Assembly: GCF_021088345.1 (NCBI RefSeq)
Contig: NZ_CP088156.1
Location: forward strand, 6,138,001-6,202,000
Origin: Bradyrhizobium ontarionense
Lineage (GTDB): Bacteria; Pseudomonadota; Alphaproteobacteria; Rhizobiales; Xanthobacteraceae
Direction: 5' to 3'
DNA length: 64,000 bases
Shown here: positions 6,928 through 15,117 of the stretch, piece by piece
Layout of the letters: every line of letters begins with the position of its first letter
Position numbering within the stretch: position 1 is the first letter of the stretch
Position numbers and translations under genes: made by a program
Notes under the pieces: model-generated
Told to the model about the DNA's origin: nothing
Seen by the model: the letters and a program-made list of their open reading frames with translations, nothing else
Database searches by the model: none

Positions 6928-8718
6928 TCAGGCCTTCTGCGCCATGTACGCGCGCCAGCCGCCGAACTCCGAGATGTCACGGGCGCCGTCGAGGGCCGCT
7001 GGCTCGACGAGGAAGCCCTTGGCGGTGCGGCCGTCCGCCAGCCTGATGGTGCCGATCGACAGCGGCGGCGGCACGAGGTCGACGAACCTGCCGAAGCTGG
7101 CTGCCGACAGCGCCCAGAGCTCGACCTCCATCGCACTGCCCTTGCTCTCTTCGATGCGCAGCATGCCGGGCTTCGGCGGCGTGGTCGACAGCGCATAGAG
7201 CTTGTAGTCGGCGGCGGTCTTGGTCGCTTGCAGCAGCCGGCCGCCGAGACTGGTCAGCTCGTGATTGAGGGCCATGCCGGAGAGATGCGCGCCGACGACG
7301 ACGATGGCGATCTCGTCGCCATGCAGCGATGAGGATGGCGCGGCAAGCGGCGGCTGCGGGATCGATTTGGCGCCGACTGGCAGCGCCGTGTCTGCATGGA
7401 AGGCGCGGCCGAGACTGGCCAGTGCCGCGTCGCGCCCGGCCGGCGCCAGCAGCGTGACGCCGAACGGAATCCCGTCGCCGCGTATCGCGGCCGGCACGGC
7501 CAGTCCGCAGAGATCGAGCAGGTTGACGAAGTTGGTGTAGGTGCCGAGCCGGCTGTTGAGCAGTATAGGATCGGCGAGCACCTCCGCTGTCGTGTAGGCG
7601 GTCGGCGCCGTCGGCAGCAGCAGCGCGTCGACGCCTGCGAAGGTACGTTCGGCCACCTTGCGCAAGGCCTGCAGCCGATACAGCGCAGCAAAGGTGTCGG
7701 CTGCGCTGCCGCGCGCGCCGCCGATGGTGATCTCGCGCGTCACCGGATGGATTGCCTCGGGATCGGATGCCAGGAGATCGCGGATGACGAGATAGCGCTC
7801 GGCGACCCAGGGGCCTTCGTACAACAGCCGCGCGGTCTCGTAGAATGGCTCGAGGTCGAACTCGACGAGCTCGGCGCCAAGCTTGGCAAAGCGCGCCGCC
7901 GCGGCGCCGTACGCGGCCTCGGCCGCCTTGTCACCGAAGAAGATCAGTTGTCCGGGGCGGGGAATGCCGAGCCGCACTCCTCGCGGAAATGCGGTGAGGG
8001 TCGCCAGCGGCCGGTCGCGCGAGAACGGATCGACCGGATCAGGCGCCGCCATGACGGCCAGTGCCGCGACCGCATCGTCGACCGTGAGCGCGAACACCGA
8101 GATGCAGTCGAGCGTGCGGCAGGCCGGCACCAGCCCTGCCGTCGAGATCATGCCGAGGCTCGGCTTGAGGCCGACGATGTTGTTGAGCATCGCCGGTACA
8201 CGGCCGGAGCCCGCGGTATCCGTGCCGAGCGACAGCGGAACGAGACCGGCCGACACCGCGACGGCCGAGCCGGAGCTCGATCCGCCCGGCACGAGGTCGG
8301 CGCGCACCGGATTTTTCGGGATGCCATAGGGCGAGCGCACACCGACGAGGCCGGTGGCGAACTGGTCGAGATTGGTCTTGCCGATGATGATGGCGCCGGC
8401 CGCGCGCAGCCGCGCCACCGCGGTGGAATCGCGGGCGGGCGTATAGGCAAAGGCCGGGCAGGCGGCCGTGGTCGGCAGACCCGCGACGTCGATGTTGTCC
8501 TTGACCGCGACGGGCACGCCGTAGAGCGGCAGCGCCGCGGCGTCCTTGCCCGCAAGAGCCTCGGCCTCGGCGAGCGCATCCGTCTCGTCGCGCAGGCTGA
8601 TGAAGACGGCGGGGTCGTTGTGCGCGCGGATGCGGGCGAACGTGCGCGCGACGGTCTCCTTCGGGGTCATCAGGCCCGCGCGGTGGGCGGCAAGGATCTC
8701 GGCGACGGTCTCGGTCAC
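6928..8718 (-). CDS. atzF: Allophanate hydrolase, AtzF type
   Basis: A 596-residue protein with an N-terminal amidase-signature domain and a C-terminal domain typical of allophanate hydrolases. The triad is Lys73 (AVKDN), cis Ser147 in PGGSSSGS and Ser171 in TDTAGSGR. The C-terminal about 125 residues (from AIVVVGAHLSGMALN to FGGWRAYMAQ) match the AtzF/DUR1,2 allophanate-specific domain. The reaction gives two ammonia and two CO2 from allophanate. I chose GTG at 8718, which has CGGAG upstream and gives the usual family length; the open frame continues upstream to 8826 without family similarity. It is convergent with the atzGEH-gntR operon and probably finishes its pathway, or that of another urea/guanidine-derived compound. 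Confidence 0.92.
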   Translation of the reverse strand: MTETVAEILAAHRAGLMTPKETVARTFARIRAHNDPAVFISLRDETDALAEAEALAGKDAAALPLYGVPVAVKDNIDVAGLPTTAACPAFAYTPARDSTAVARLRAAGAIIIGKTNLDQFATGLVGVRSPYGIPKNPVRADLVPGGSSSGSAVAVSAGLVPLSLGTDTAGSGRVPAMLNNIVGLKPSLGMISTAGLVPACRTLDCISVFALTVDDAVAALAVMAAPDPVDPFSRDRPLATLTAFPRGVRLGIPRPGQLIFFGDKAAEAAYGAAAARFAKLGAELVEFDLEPFYETARLLYEGPWVAERYLVIRDLLASDPEAIHPVTREITIGGARGSAADTFAALYRLQALRKVAERTFAGVDALLLPTAPTAYTTAEVLADPILLNSRLGTYTNFVNLLDLCGLAVPAAIRGDGIPFGVTLLAPAGRDAALASLGRAFHADTALPVGAKSIPQPPLAAPSSSLHGDEIAIVVVGAHLSGMALNHELTSLGGRLLQATKTAADYKLYALSTTPPKPGMLRIEESKGSAMEVELWALSAASFGRFVDLVPPPLSIGTIRLADGRTAKGFLVEPAALDGARDISEFGGWRAYMAQKA

Positions 8719-8818
8719 GCGGGGCTCCGAATCTGTCGTGAGCCCGATGTCTGGCTTGCCATTTCCCTGCGCTCCGCTTCGCCGATGCTGCTGCGTACGT
8801 AGCAAGGCACATGCCATT

Positions 8819-8826
8819 GTGTACAC
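8819..8826. promoter_or_regulatory. Candidate GntR-type operator GTGTACAC upstream of atzF
   Basis: A perfect 8-base palindrome GTGTACAC lies about 100 bases upstream of the chosen atzF start. A second GT...AC element (GCGTACGT) lies nearby at about 8793-8800. GntR/FCD regulators generally bind GT-Nx-AC half-site pairs, and such a regulator is encoded next door. The match is short and could be chance. Confidence 0.3.
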
Positions 8827-8965
8827 GGCAGAGGTGCCGCGGCTGGGACGAAAAATCTTGTATGTCAGAGGGTTGAGAGCGAGCTGGCGACGCCTCTGGG
8901 CGATGATCGTCGCGGATCGCGGCGGATTGCCTAATTAATTGGCAGCTCGAGGCCTGGGGACCCGT

Positions 8966-9511
8966 CTACCACCCGCGCCGCGCCGTGTCGCCGCCGGTGA
9001 TGCGCGCGAGCCGCGCCTCGGTCGCAGAGCCTGCGCTGCGGGCGCTCCGTAAGGGCGCAGACGGCGTGCGGCTCACCGGAGGTCCCCCGGACGCTTGGGC
9101 GTCGTCGGCGCCGCTCGGGAAGAACAGCAGCGCGACGCTCAGGCCGAGATTGATCAACCCGCCGACCCATGTGCCGTGATGGGATGACGTCGCCGCATAC
9201 TCGGGAAACCGGCCGGCGATGACGTAATCCAGCACCATGACGGCGATCCAGGCCGGGATCACGCAGACCGGATCCCAGCCGATGTCGCGGAAACGCATCG
9301 CCTGCAGCATCAGGTTCGCGATGAGAAACAAACCGATCATCGCAATGATCGGCCAACTGATGGCCAGGGCCGACGTCTGTGCGGTCACAGCCCCGAGCCC
9401 CGCGGCCATCACGACAGCCAGAACGATGAAAACGACGCCGAGACCGAGCGATGCCAGGAAATACTGCAGCCGCCCGAGGCGCATATTGAAACCGAAGATG
9501 AACCCCAACAT
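8966..9511 (-). CDS. DUF805 family inner-membrane protein
   Basis: A 181-residue protein starting MLGFIFGFNMRLGRLQYFLA. The motif around GRLQYF is the N-terminal hallmark of DUF805 proteins. Four hydrophobic segments follow, at roughly residues 18-37, 48-66, 82-98 and 118-135, and the C-terminal 45 residues are polar and Ser/Ala/Arg-rich. The ATG at 9511 is preceded by GGGAGAGG on the minus strand. Function of the family is unknown. Neighbours on both sides belong to other units, so it appears to be single-gene. Confidence 0.85.
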   Translation of the reverse strand: MLGFIFGFNMRLGRLQYFLASLGLGVVFIVLAVVMAAGLGAVTAQTSALAISWPIIAMIGLFLIANLMLQAMRFRDIGWDPVCVIPAWIAVMVLDYVIAGRFPEYAATSSHHGTWVGGLINLGLSVALLFFPSGADDAQASGGPPVSRTPSAPLRSARSAGSATEARLARITGGDTARRGW

Positions 9512-9860
9512 CCGCCTCTCCCGCAGGGCGGCCCGTCGCCCGAGGGCGTTGCCCCGAGATGGCATAACAGGGCGAAATTGCTGCGCGCCTTCGCCGATGA
9601 CTAAAATTGGAGCGATCGCGCGCGATAGCATTTGCGGCGCCGCGATAGATCCGTCGGCCCGAAATTTATCGTTGCCAAAGCAACTAATCCGTGGAACGAT
9701 CGGCCTCACGAAGAATGGAGGCGCGGATGATCTGCGCCTTGAGCCAGGGGACGGAAACGCCATGCGCAGCCTGCACGCCGCAGGCGCGGCCGCTTGCGCG
9801 CGCGCCATCAGAGGGCCGAGCCCGCACAGTCAGTTCCGCAAAGGAGTGTTTCTGGCCCGC
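9512..9860. other. Intergenic region, no gene supported
   Basis: Between the DUF805 start and the end of the MarR gene. Open frames crossing it on the plus strand run antisense into the MarR gene and have no recognisable similarity. It should contain the DUF805 promoter, but I see no convincing -35/-10 pair and no clear repeat. Confidence 0.5.
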
Positions 9861-10367
9861 TCAGCTCGCGCCGGTGACGGCGTCGAGATTGTCGTGGATC
9901 CGGCGCAGCAGCGCGATCAGGACTTCCTGCTCATTCTTGTCGAGGCAAGCCAGCAGGCGCCGCTCGCGCTCCAGCGCGGCGACGATGACCTTGTCGTGGG
10001 TCGCGCGCCCCTTGGCCGTCAGCGAGATCGAATGGCTGCGGCCGTCCTCCGGATCGTTGCGGATCGCGATCAGGCCGCGGCCCTTCATCAGCGCGAGCGT
10101 GCGGCTGACCGGGCCCTTGTCGAAGCCGATCACGCTGCAGATGCGCGAGGCCGGAATCCCCGGCTCGATCGCCAGCAGCGACATGATCCGCCATTCGGTG
10201 ACGTTGACGCCGAAATTACGCTGATAGAACGCGGTGGCGCTGTTCGACAGCTTGTTGGCGATGAAGGTGATGAAGGCCGGCACATAGCGGTCGAGATCGA
10301 GCGTGAGGCCTTGCCCCTCAGGCTCGCGCGGCGGCGCTTTGCGCGGCGTCCCGGTTTTCTCGCTCAT
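9861..10367 (-). CDS. MarR-family transcriptional regulator
   Basis: A 168-residue regulator beginning MSEKTGTPRKAPP. The winged helix is clear: TEWRIMSLLAIEPGIPASRI, then FDKGPVSRTLALMKGRGLI and the wing NDPEDGRSHSISLTAKG. It is divergent from the CYP199A-like P450 gene, with 77 bases between the starts, so it most likely represses the P450-ferredoxin pair and responds to an aromatic acid or CoA thioester. An upstream in-frame ATG would add ten residues; the start at 10367 is preferred because the following sequence matches usual family N-termini in length. Confidence 0.9.
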   Translation of the reverse strand: MSEKTGTPRKAPPREPEGQGLTLDLDRYVPAFITFIANKLSNSATAFYQRNFGVNVTEWRIMSLLAIEPGIPASRICSVIGFDKGPVSRTLALMKGRGLIAIRNDPEDGRSHSISLTAKGRATHDKVIVAALERERRLLACLDKNEQEVLIALLRRIHDNLDAVTGAS

Positions 10368-10444
10368 GATCCCCAGCGTCCATGCATCGCCAGTCATAGG
10401 GATACGAAAAGCCGCATGACAAGGCCAAATTTCGGGAGGAACGC
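10368..10444. promoter_or_regulatory. Divergent promoter region, marR / P450
   Basis: This 77-base gap must hold both start regions and the MarR operator. Outer sequences TCAT and ATGA bracket a 26-base imperfect inverted segment near 10396-10421. A good ribosome site, GGGAGGA, precedes the P450 ATG at 10445. The exact operator is not evident. Confidence 0.4.
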
Positions 10445-11674
10445 ATGAACCCAACAGGTCTTTCCGCAAGCGAAGCCGGCGCGCCGCCGCCGGCGATCCC
10501 GCATCTCGCCATCGACCCGTTCTCGCTCCACTTCTTCGACGATCCCTATCCCGCGCATCAGGAGATGCGCGAGGCCGGGCCGGTCGTCTATCTCGACACA
10601 TGGAACGTCTACGGCGTCGCCCGCTATGCCGAGGTCTATGCGGTGCTGAACGATCCTCAGATCTTCTGCTCCAGCCGCGGCGTCGGCCTCAGCGACTTCG
10701 CCAAGGAGAAACCGTGGCGGCCGCCGAGCCTGATCCTCGAGGCCGATCCGCCGGCTCATACGCGCACGCGCGCGGTGCTGAGCAAGGTGCTGTCACCTGC
10801 AGTGATGAAGCGGCTGCGCGACGGCTTCATGGCGGCGGCCGAGGCCAAGGTCGATGAGCTCGTGGCTCGCGGATCGTTCGATGCCATCCCCGATCTTGCG
10901 GAAGCCTATCCGCTGTCGGTGTTCCCCAATGCGCTCGGGCTCAAGCCCGAGGGACGTGAGCATCTCATTCCCTATGCCAGCCTGGTGTTCAATGCGTTCG
11001 GGCCGCCGAACGAATTGCGCCAGCAGGCCATCGAGCGCTCGGCGCCGCACCAGGCCTATGTCACCGCGCAGTGCCAGCGCGACAATCTCACACCCGGCGG
11101 CTTTGGTGCCTGCATCCATGCGTTCAGTGATAGCGGTGAGATCACGCCGGCCGAGGCGCCGCTCCTGGTGCGCTCGCTGCTCTCGGCCGGGCTCGATACC
11201 ACCGTCTATGGCATCGGCGCTGCGGTCTACTGCCTGGCGCGCTTCCCGGATCAATGGGCGCGGCTGTGCGCAGACCCGTCGCTGGCGCGCAATGCGTTCG
11301 AGGAGGCGGTGCGCTTCGAGAGCCCGGTGCAGACGTTCTTCCGCACCACGACGCGCGACGTCGCGCTCGGCGGCGTCGCCATTCCCGAAGGCGAGAAGGT
11401 GCTGATGTTCTTAGGCGCTGCGAACCGCGATCCGCGCCGCTGGGAGCAGCCGGACAGTTACGACATCACGCGCAAGGTCTCGGGCCATGTCGGCTTCGGC
11501 TCCGGCATTCACATGTGCGTCGGACAACTGGTCGCGCGGCTCGAAGGCGAGGCGGTGCTGACGGCGCTCGCCCGCAAGGTCGGGACCATCACGATGAGCG
11601 GCGCGCCGAAGCGGCGCTACAACAACACGCTGCGCGGGCTGGAGAGCCTGCCGGTCACGTTCACTCCAGCCTGA
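10445..11674 (+). CDS. Cytochrome P450, CYP199A type (para-substituted benzoate monooxygenase)
   Basis: A 409-residue soluble bacterial P450. Visible motifs: I-helix AGLDTT with Asp251-Thr252, ExxR at Glu287-Arg290, and the heme loop FGSGIHMCVG with Cys358 as the thiolate ligand. Residues I recall as lining the benzoate site of CYP199A4 occur at the same positions: Arg92, Ser95, Phe182, Phe185, Ser244, Ser247 and Phe298. CYP199A enzymes oxidise groups para to a benzoate carboxylate, for example O-demethylation of 4-methoxybenzoate. The next gene encodes its likely [2Fe-2S] ferredoxin, and a MarR regulator is divergent. No ferredoxin reductase is adjacent. Confidence 0.92.
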   Translation: MNPTGLSASEAGAPPPAIPHLAIDPFSLHFFDDPYPAHQEMREAGPVVYLDTWNVYGVARYAEVYAVLNDPQIFCSSRGVGLSDFAKEKPWRPPSLILEADPPAHTRTRAVLSKVLSPAVMKRLRDGFMAAAEAKVDELVARGSFDAIPDLAEAYPLSVFPNALGLKPEGREHLIPYASLVFNAFGPPNELRQQAIERSAPHQAYVTAQCQRDNLTPGGFGACIHAFSDSGEITPAEAPLLVRSLLSAGLDTTVYGIGAAVYCLARFPDQWARLCADPSLARNAFEEAVRFESPVQTFFRTTTRDVALGGVAIPEGEKVLMFLGAANRDPRRWEQPDSYDITRKVSGHVGFGSGIHMCVGQLVARLEGEAVLTALARKVGTITMSGAPKRRYNNTLRGLESLPVTFTPA

Positions 11675-11682
11675 GCGATGCC

Positions 11683-12006
11683 ATGACGACGATCACCTTC
11701 ATCCATCCCGACAACCGCAACCAGGCCGTGGAGGCCGAGGACGGCGCCAGCGTCATGCTGGCCGCGCTCACCCACGGCATCGATGGCATCGTCGCCGAGT
11801 GCGGCGGCAATGCCGTCTGCGCCACCTGCCATGTCTATGTCGACGAGGCCTGGACCGCGAAGCTTGATCCCGTTTCCGACGACGAGGACGCGCTGCTCGA
11901 CGGCACCGCCGCCGAGCGGCTGCCGAACAGCCGGCTGTCCTGCCAGATCAAGGTGCAGCCGGCGGTCGCCGGACTCGTGGTCCGCATTCCGGACCGGCAG
12001 AGCTAA
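11683..12006 (+). CDS. [2Fe-2S] ferredoxin, adrenodoxin/palustrisredoxin type
   Basis: A 107-residue ferredoxin starting MTTITFIHPDNRNQAVEAED. The cluster ligands are Cys40, Cys46, Cys49 (ECGGNAVCATC) and Cys87 (LSCQI), the spacing of vertebrate-type ferredoxins that serve class I P450s. It begins 8 bases after the P450 stop and is surely co-transcribed. It would pass electrons from an FAD-dependent reductase encoded elsewhere to the P450. Confidence 0.93.
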   Translation: MTTITFIHPDNRNQAVEAEDGASVMLAALTHGIDGIVAECGGNAVCATCHVYVDEAWTAKLDPVSDDEDALLDGTAAERLPNSRLSCQIKVQPAVAGLVVRIPDRQS

Positions 12007-12079
12007 TGATTCTCGGCCGGATCCGATCTCCGGCCGCAACGACAACAAGCAAAACAAGCAACATACGGGGAGGGACTTC

Positions 12080-13300
12080 ATGAAGCAGCTCAATAGGTGC
12101 GCGCTCGCGCTGGTCGCGTCGCTCGGAATGGCGGCGACGGCGGCGCACGCGGAGATCTCTGACAACGTCGTGCGCGTCGGCGTGCTCAACGACATCTCCG
12201 GCATCTTCCAGGACACCAACGGCATGGGCTCGGTCGAGGCCGCGCGCATGGCTGCGGAGGATTTCAACGGCGAGGCTAAGGGCATCAAGGTCGAGATCGT
12301 CTATGCAGACCATCAGAACAAGGCCGATGTCGGCTCGGCGATCACGCGCAAATGGCTCGATGTCGACAAGGTCGACGCCGTGGTCGACGTCCCCAATTCG
12401 GCGGTCGGCCTCACCGTCAACGAGCTGCTGCGCAACAGCCGCATGGCTTTCCTGGCGTCGTCGACCGCGAGCTCCGATCTCACCGGCAAGGCGTGCTCGC
12501 CGAACACCATCCAGTGGGTCAACGACGCCTGGGCCACCGGCAACACGACGGCGGCCGCAATGATGGGGCGCGGCGGCAAGGACTGGTACTTCATCACGGT
12601 GAACTACGCGCTCGGCCAGGGCATCGAGGCGGAAGCCACCAACTACATCGAGAAGCATGGCGGCAAGGTGCTGGGATCGGCCAAGCATCCGCTCGGCACG
12701 GCAGACTTCGCCTCGTTCCTGCTGCAGGCGCAGGGCTCGAAGGCCAAGGTGATCGGGCTTGCGAATGCCGGCGGCGACACGATCAACGCGGTCAAGCAGG
12801 CGTCCGAGTTCGGCATCCAGCAGGGCGGGCAGTCGCTGGTCGCCTTCCTGCTGTTCATCAACGACATCCACGGCATGGGCCTGAAGGCGGCGCAGGGCCT
12901 GCAGCTGCTCGAAGCGTTCTACTGGGACATGGACGACGACACCCGCGCGTTCGCCAGGCGCTTCGCGGCGCGTCCCGGCATGAACGGCAAGATGCCGAGC
13001 GGCAACCAGGCCGGCGTCTATGCCTCCACGCTCGCCTATCTCAACGCGGTGGCGGCCACCGGCAGCGATGACGCCAAGGACGTCGTCCCGCAGATGAAGA
13101 CGGTCAAGGGCAAGGACAGGCTGTTCGGCGACGTGACCATCCGCGCCGACGGCCGCGTGATCCATCCGATGTATCTGTTCGAGGTCAAGAAGCCGGACGA
13201 GGCGAAATATCCTTACGACTACTATCGTCTGGTCTCGACGATCCCGGCGGAGCAGGCGTTCCGGCCGATCGCCGATGGTGGGTGTGCGCTCGTCAAGTAG
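12080..13300 (+). CDS. Periplasmic binding protein of a LivK-type ABC transporter (likely aromatic acid)
   Basis: A 406-residue secreted protein with a clear signal peptide (MKQLNRCALALVASLGMAAT, cleavage after AHA). The mature part is a type I periplasmic binding fold: NVVRVGVLNDISGIFQDTNG at the start is the usual opening strand of this family. Members near P450 or aromatic CoA genes often bind benzoates or hydroxycinnamates. A strong ribosome site (GGGGAGGG) precedes the ATG at 12080. The gene follows the ferredoxin after 73 bases and may be in the same unit. A second binding protein and the permeases follow at 13804 onward. Confidence 0.88.
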   Translation: MKQLNRCALALVASLGMAATAAHAEISDNVVRVGVLNDISGIFQDTNGMGSVEAARMAAEDFNGEAKGIKVEIVYADHQNKADVGSAITRKWLDVDKVDAVVDVPNSAVGLTVNELLRNSRMAFLASSTASSDLTGKACSPNTIQWVNDAWATGNTTAAAMMGRGGKDWYFITVNYALGQGIEAEATNYIEKHGGKVLGSAKHPLGTADFASFLLQAQGSKAKVIGLANAGGDTINAVKQASEFGIQQGGQSLVAFLLFINDIHGMGLKAAQGLQLLEAFYWDMDDDTRAFARRFAARPGMNGKMPSGNQAGVYASTLAYLNAVAATGSDDAKDVVPQMKTVKGKDRLFGDVTIRADGRVIHPMYLFEVKKPDEAKYPYDYYRLVSTIPAEQAFRPIADGGCALVK

Positions 13301-13382
13301 TGCGTCAACCGCCTGTCGGCCGAGAGGGCGATTGTGACACCTGAAGGTAGATACCTCGAGAGAGGCTGCTAATCAGTTGCTT

Positions 13383-13511
13383 CGTCATGCCCGGGCCTGT
13401 CCCGCCTGCGCGGCCGAAGCCGCGTCGGCGCGGCGGAGGCCCGGGCATCCACGTCTCGCTGCGCCGGGCTTCGACGACGTGGATGGCCGGGACAAGCCCG
13501 GCCATGGCGGC
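13383..13511. repeat. Palindromic repeat, 'CGTCATGCCCGGG...' family, intergenic copy
   Basis: About 130 bases of nested inverted repeats beginning CGTCATGCCCGGGCCTGTCC and ending GGACAAGCCCGGCCATGGCG. It is related to the copies at 3055-3143 and 18574-18648. It occupies the first part of the 503-base gap between two binding protein genes (13301-13803). In the rest of that gap I see no gene; it presumably carries the promoter of the gene at 13804, but no consensus promoter stands out. Confidence 0.8.
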
Positions 13512-13803
13512 GTGCGGGGTACGAGATTGGATCGCCGCAGGCGATCGCACGGCGCCCGATGACATCGATAGAATGTTGCTGCCGGCCATGTCACAAGGAG
13601 GTGGCTGGCTTGTGCTGTGGTGCAGTATCCTTAATAGGCACTATAGTTCTTGCCTTTGGCCGTTTCCGGGAATTATGGTGCATCGATCGGTGGCGCGCGA
13701 AACGAGGACCACGCGACGGGACGCTGCGGCGAAACGCCGCCGTGCTGCTGGGTGCCGCTGATGAAACAACGATAAGAACGATCTGACAGGGGAAGGGAAG
13801 ACC

Positions 13804-14976
13804 ATGAAGACGAGCTTCTGGCTGGCAGGCGCCGCCGCACTTTTGTTCGCGAACGCGGCCAGTGCCGGCGACACCATCAAGATCGGCTTCGTCTCGACGT
13901 TCAGCGGTCCGACCGCGGTGATCGGCAACGACATGCGCAATTCGTTCGAGCTCGCGCTCGACCATCTCGGCCGCAAGATCGATGGCAAGCCCGTCGAAGT
14001 GATCTATGAGGACGACCAGCAGAAGCCTGATGTCGGCAAGCAGAAGACCGAGAAGCTGGTTCAGTCCGACAAGGTCGACTTCATCGTCGGCTACATCTGG
14101 TCGAACGTGCTGCTGGCGTCGCTGAAGACCGCGGTGGATTCGCAGACCTTCCTGATCTCGGCCAATGCCGGCCCGTCGCAGCTCGCCGGCGAATTGTGCT
14201 CGCCCTACGTGTTCTCGACCTCCTGGCAGAACGACCAGACGCCCGCCGCGATGGGCCTCTACATGAACCAGAAGGGCGTCAAGTCGGTGTTCCTGATCGG
14301 CCCGAACTATGCGGCCGGCAAGGACATGCTGGCCGGCGTCAAGAGCACCTTCAAGGGCCAGGTGATCGGCGAGGAATACACGGTGTGGCCGAGCCAGCTC
14401 GACTTCTCGGCCGAGCTCTCCAAGGCGCGCGCCTCCGGTGCCGAATCCATCTTCGTGTTCTATCCGGGTGCGGCCGGCGTGCAGTTCCTCAATCAATACA
14501 CGCAGGCCGGCCTCAAGGAGAAGATGCCGCTCTATACCGCCTTCACGGTCGACGAATTGGCGCTGCCGCTGCAGAAGGACAATGCGATCGGCGTGCCCGG
14601 CGCGCAGGAATGGGTCAACGACCTGCCGAACGAGCAGAACAAGACGTTCGTCGCGGACTACCGCAAGAAGTACACCGGTCTGCGTCCGACCTATTACGGC
14701 GCCCAGGCCTACGACGCGGCGCAGCTGATCAATAGCGCCGTGGTTGCGGTCAAGGGCGACACGTCCAAGAAGGACGCGATGAAGGCCGAGATGGAGAAGG
14801 CCAACTTCAAGTCGCTGCGCGGCGGGTTCAAGTTCGGCAACAACCACATCCCGATCCAGAATTTCTACCTGCAGGACGTGGTGAAGGATGCCGAGGGCCA
14901 GCTTTCGCTGAAGACCGTCGCGACCATCGTCGAGAACGACCAGGACCGCTTTCACGACAAGTGTCCGATGAAATAG
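13804..14976 (+). CDS. Periplasmic binding protein of a LivK-type ABC transporter (second)
   Basis: A 390-residue secreted protein; signal peptide MKTSFWLAGAAALLFANAAS with probable cleavage before AGDTIK. The mature N-terminus IKIGFVSTFSGPTAVIGNDM is typical of type I binding proteins of the branched-chain amino acid/aromatic acid class. ATG at 13804 follows AGGGGAAGGGAAG. It is separated from the permease by a clear transcription terminator (15062-15099), so this abundant component can be made in excess of the membrane parts. Ligand unknown; aromatic acid is an inference from context. Confidence 0.9.
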   Translation: MKTSFWLAGAAALLFANAASAGDTIKIGFVSTFSGPTAVIGNDMRNSFELALDHLGRKIDGKPVEVIYEDDQQKPDVGKQKTEKLVQSDKVDFIVGYIWSNVLLASLKTAVDSQTFLISANAGPSQLAGELCSPYVFSTSWQNDQTPAAMGLYMNQKGVKSVFLIGPNYAAGKDMLAGVKSTFKGQVIGEEYTVWPSQLDFSAELSKARASGAESIFVFYPGAAGVQFLNQYTQAGLKEKMPLYTAFTVDELALPLQKDNAIGVPGAQEWVNDLPNEQNKTFVADYRKKYTGLRPTYYGAQAYDAAQLINSAVVAVKGDTSKKDAMKAEMEKANFKSLRGGFKFGNNHIPIQNFYLQDVVKDAEGQLSLKTVATIVENDQDRFHDKCPMK

Positions 14977-15061
14977 GCGAAAAGAATCCGGCCTGGACGA
15001 AAACAGGCCTGGAATTTGCTTGAAGCTTAAAACATCTCCGGCCTAAGATCGGGGCGGACAT

Positions 15062-15099
15062 GGCGGCAGCGCCTGAAACGGTTCTGCCGCCCTCTTTTT
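15062..15099 (+). terminator. Intrinsic terminator after the second binding protein
   Basis: Stem GGCGGCAG (15062-15069) pairs perfectly with CTGCCGCC (15084-15091), followed by CTCTTTTT. It lies 86 bases after the binding protein stop and just before the livH-type gene, so it probably gives partial termination that lowers permease and ATPase expression. Confidence 0.85.
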
Positions 15100-15117
15100 G
15101 AGCGTGAAGTGAGGGGC

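Noticed and set aside
7396..8802. Open frame of 468 codons on the plus strand
   Set aside because: Lies wholly antisense to the allophanate hydrolase, whose triad and domain order are clear.
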